Positions 3,744 through 5,171 of a stretch of DNA of 5,171 nucleotides are shown in pieces (the first letter of the stretch is position 1; each line of letters starts with the position of its first letter). Under the pieces are notes generated by a model. That model did not search any database, was not told the origin of the DNA, and saw only the letters and a program-made list of their open reading frames with translations. The translations under genes were made by a program, and so were the position numbers. This DNA is from CAZRVH01 sp964624905 (lineage in GTDB: Bacteria; Patescibacteriota; Gracilibacteria; Peribacterales; Peribacteraceae). The stretch lies in contig CAZUYK010000025.1 of NCBI GenBank assembly GCA_964624905.1, positions 1-5,171 of the forward strand, given 5' to 3'.

Positions 3744-5171
3744 TTAGTTGAGCAGGCCCGTGGCTCCGTACACGCCGGCCGTAAGGACGGACATGATGGA
3801 CATGAGCTTGATGAGGATGTTCAGGGACGGACCGGACGTGTCCTTGAACGGATCGCCGACGGTGTCTCCCACGACGGCTGCCTTGTGCGGCTCGCTCTTC
3901 TTGCCGCCGAGGTGACCGGACTCGATGTACTTCTTCGCGTTGTCCCATGCTCCTCCGGAGTTGCTCATGGACATACCCATCAGGATGGACGTCACGAGCG
4001 CTCCGGCGAGCAATCCTCCGAGGGCCTCGAGGCCGAGGAGAACGCCGATGAGCACCGGGGACACGATGGCCAGGAGACCCGGCAGCATCATTTCGCGGAT
4101 GGCGGACTTGGTGGCGATGGACACGCAGCGTGCGGTGTCCCCTTCGGCCGTACCTTCCATGAGTCCGGGGATGTTCTTGAACTGGTGGCGGACCTCTTCG
4201 ATCATCGCGACGGCGGCGCGGCCGACGGCACGCATCGTGAGGGACGAGAAGATGAACGGAATCACGCCTCCGATGAGAAGGCCGATAAGTGTGTAGGGAT
4301 TCGATACGTTGATGGTCTGGAGACCCGACTCTTCCTTGAATGCTCCAAAGAGGGCGAGAACCATGAAGGCGGCTACGCCGATGGCGAATCCCTTTCCGAT
4401 GGCTGCCGTCGTGTTACCTGCGGAATCCAGGGCATCCGTGCGGTGACGGACTTCCTCGGGCAGGTGGGACATTTCGGCGATGCCTCCGGCGTTATCGGCG
4501 ACCGGGCCGAACGCGTCGACCGCGAGGGTCGTGCCGAGCGTGGCAAGCATGCCCACGGCGGCGATGCCGATGCCGTACATGCCGGCCTGGACGAATGCGA
4601 TGGCGATCGAGACACAGATGACGAGGACCGGCAGGGCCGTCGACATGTAGCCGAGGGCAAGACCCTCGATAAGGACCGTGCCAGGACCAGTCTTGGACGA
4701 GTCGGCGAGCTTGCGGACCGGGCTGTAGGAATGGCTGGTGTAGTACTCGGTGATGAGACCGACGAGCACGCCTGCGACGAGGCCTGCCGTCATGGCCCAG
4801 AACACGCCCATGGCGACTGCAGCGGGCAAGTATCCGCGAGCCAGGAAGAAGGAACCGATGAGGAACAGCAGAGATGAAACCAACATACCGTTCTTCAAGG
4901 CTCCCTGGACGCCATCCGCCCTTTTGGTGCGGACGACGAACACCGCCAGCAAGCTGGCGACGATACCGATGGCAGAAGCCAACAGCGGGAAGAGCAACGC
5001 GCGCTCGGTCATGCCTTCGCCCCACGTGACGTGGAGGGCGACGAGCATGGTGGCGATGATGGCTCCGACGTAGCTTTCGAAGCGGTCGGCTCCCATTCCG
5101 GCCACGTCTCCGCCGCTGTCACCGACGTTGTCGGCGCCCACGGCCCGGTCGCGCGGCCCGTCCTCGGGAAC
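3744..5171 (-). CDS. hppA: Membrane-bound proton/sodium-translocating pyrophosphatase, C-terminal part (5' end outside window)
   Basis: The enzyme couples hydrolysis of pyrophosphate to export of H+ or Na+ across the membrane. The 475 residues here are roughly the C-terminal two thirds of a protein of usually about 650-800, and the frame stays open to the window edge. Visible signatures, numbered from the edge, are DNVGD with following Asp residues (14-29), a KTGP motif (160-163), ADNAGGIAEM (225-234), GNTTAAIGKGFAIG (252-265), SNSGGAWDNAKK (403-414) and GDTVGDPFKDTSGPSLN (435-451) with the Lys of ILIKL at 455. Many hydrophobic helices lie between them. Ala at 256, where K+-independent enzymes have Lys, indicates the K+-dependent class. 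The Glu at 32 is in the position used by bacterial and Na+-type enzymes, but the pumped ion cannot be decided. Motif two has unusual changes (see findings). The first catalytic motif is outside the window. Any GTG near 5141 is internal, not a start. Confidence 0.96.
   Translation of the reverse strand, partial: VPEDGPRDRAVGADNVGDSGGDVAGMGADRFESYVGAIIATMLVALHVTWGEGMTERALLFPLLASAIGIVASLLAVFVVRTKRADGVQGALKNGMLVSSLLFLIGSFFLARGYLPAAVAMGVFWAMTAGLVAGVLVGLITEYYTSHSYSPVRKLADSSKTGPGTVLIEGLALGYMSTALPVLVICVSIAIAFVQAGMYGIGIAAVGMLATLGTTLAVDAFGPVADNAGGIAEMSHLPEEVRHRTDALDSAGNTTAAIGKGFAIGVAAFMVLALFGAFKEESGLQTINVSNPYTLIGLLIGGVIPFIFSSLTMRAVGRAAVAMIEEVRHQFKNIPGLMEGTAEGDTARCVSIATKSAIREMMLPGLLAIVSPVLIGVLLGLEALGGLLAGALVTSILMGMSMSNSGGAWDNAKKYIESGHLGGKKSEPHKAAVVGDTVGDPFKDTSGPSLNILIKLMSIMSVLTAGVYGATGLLN

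Noticed and set aside
3885..4877. Long plus-strand frame antisense to hppA
   Set aside because: It is a shadow of hppA: low-complexity Asp/Gly/His/Arg-rich translation with no recognisable domain.

Overview
The window reads as chromosomal DNA of a bacterium of moderately high GC content, with AT-rich promoters and intrinsic terminators, Shine-Dalgarno sequences before some genes, and a tRNA with an encoded CCA. It holds two recognisable housekeeping genes, CTP synthase (pyrG) and an ion-pumping membrane pyrophosphatase (hppA), plus two small unrecognised proteins. A streamlined lineage such as the Candidate Phyla Radiation is possible, but this is an impression and not shown by the sequence. 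No phage, transposon or CRISPR signal was seen.

Layout from left to right. 1-33 is the 3' end of a tRNA, probably tRNA-Glu, followed by a short terminator. 34-750 has no obvious conventional gene, but it carries two apparent leftward transcription units. The first is very compact (about 74-202): a promoter, a transcript of about 95 nt and a UUCG-loop terminator. The second (about 240-730) lies just after pyrG: a promoter, a full-length Shine-Dalgarno sequence, a 111-codon open frame whose best-placed start is CTG, a run of stem-loops, and a strong terminator whose G-U pairs fix it to the minus strand. I could not assign this unit to a known RNA or protein family. It is the most interesting part of the window.

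751-2421 (minus) is pyrG, complete, with both catalytic domains. An AT-rich divergent promoter region at about 2540-2590 separates it from a rightward gene (2626-3264) for a 212-residue single-span membrane protein of unknown function, which ends at a strong terminator. A leftward gene for a 99-residue soluble protein (3337-3636) converges on that terminator. 3744-5171 (minus) is the C-terminal 475 residues of a K+-dependent-type membrane pyrophosphatase. It runs off the right edge and has its own GNRA-loop terminator. Its pyrophosphate and ion-gate region carries unusual substitutions.

Apart from pyrG (pyrimidine nucleotide synthesis) and hppA (energy conservation from pyrophosphate), the genes show no shared pathway. 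Most appear to be separately promoted and terminated.
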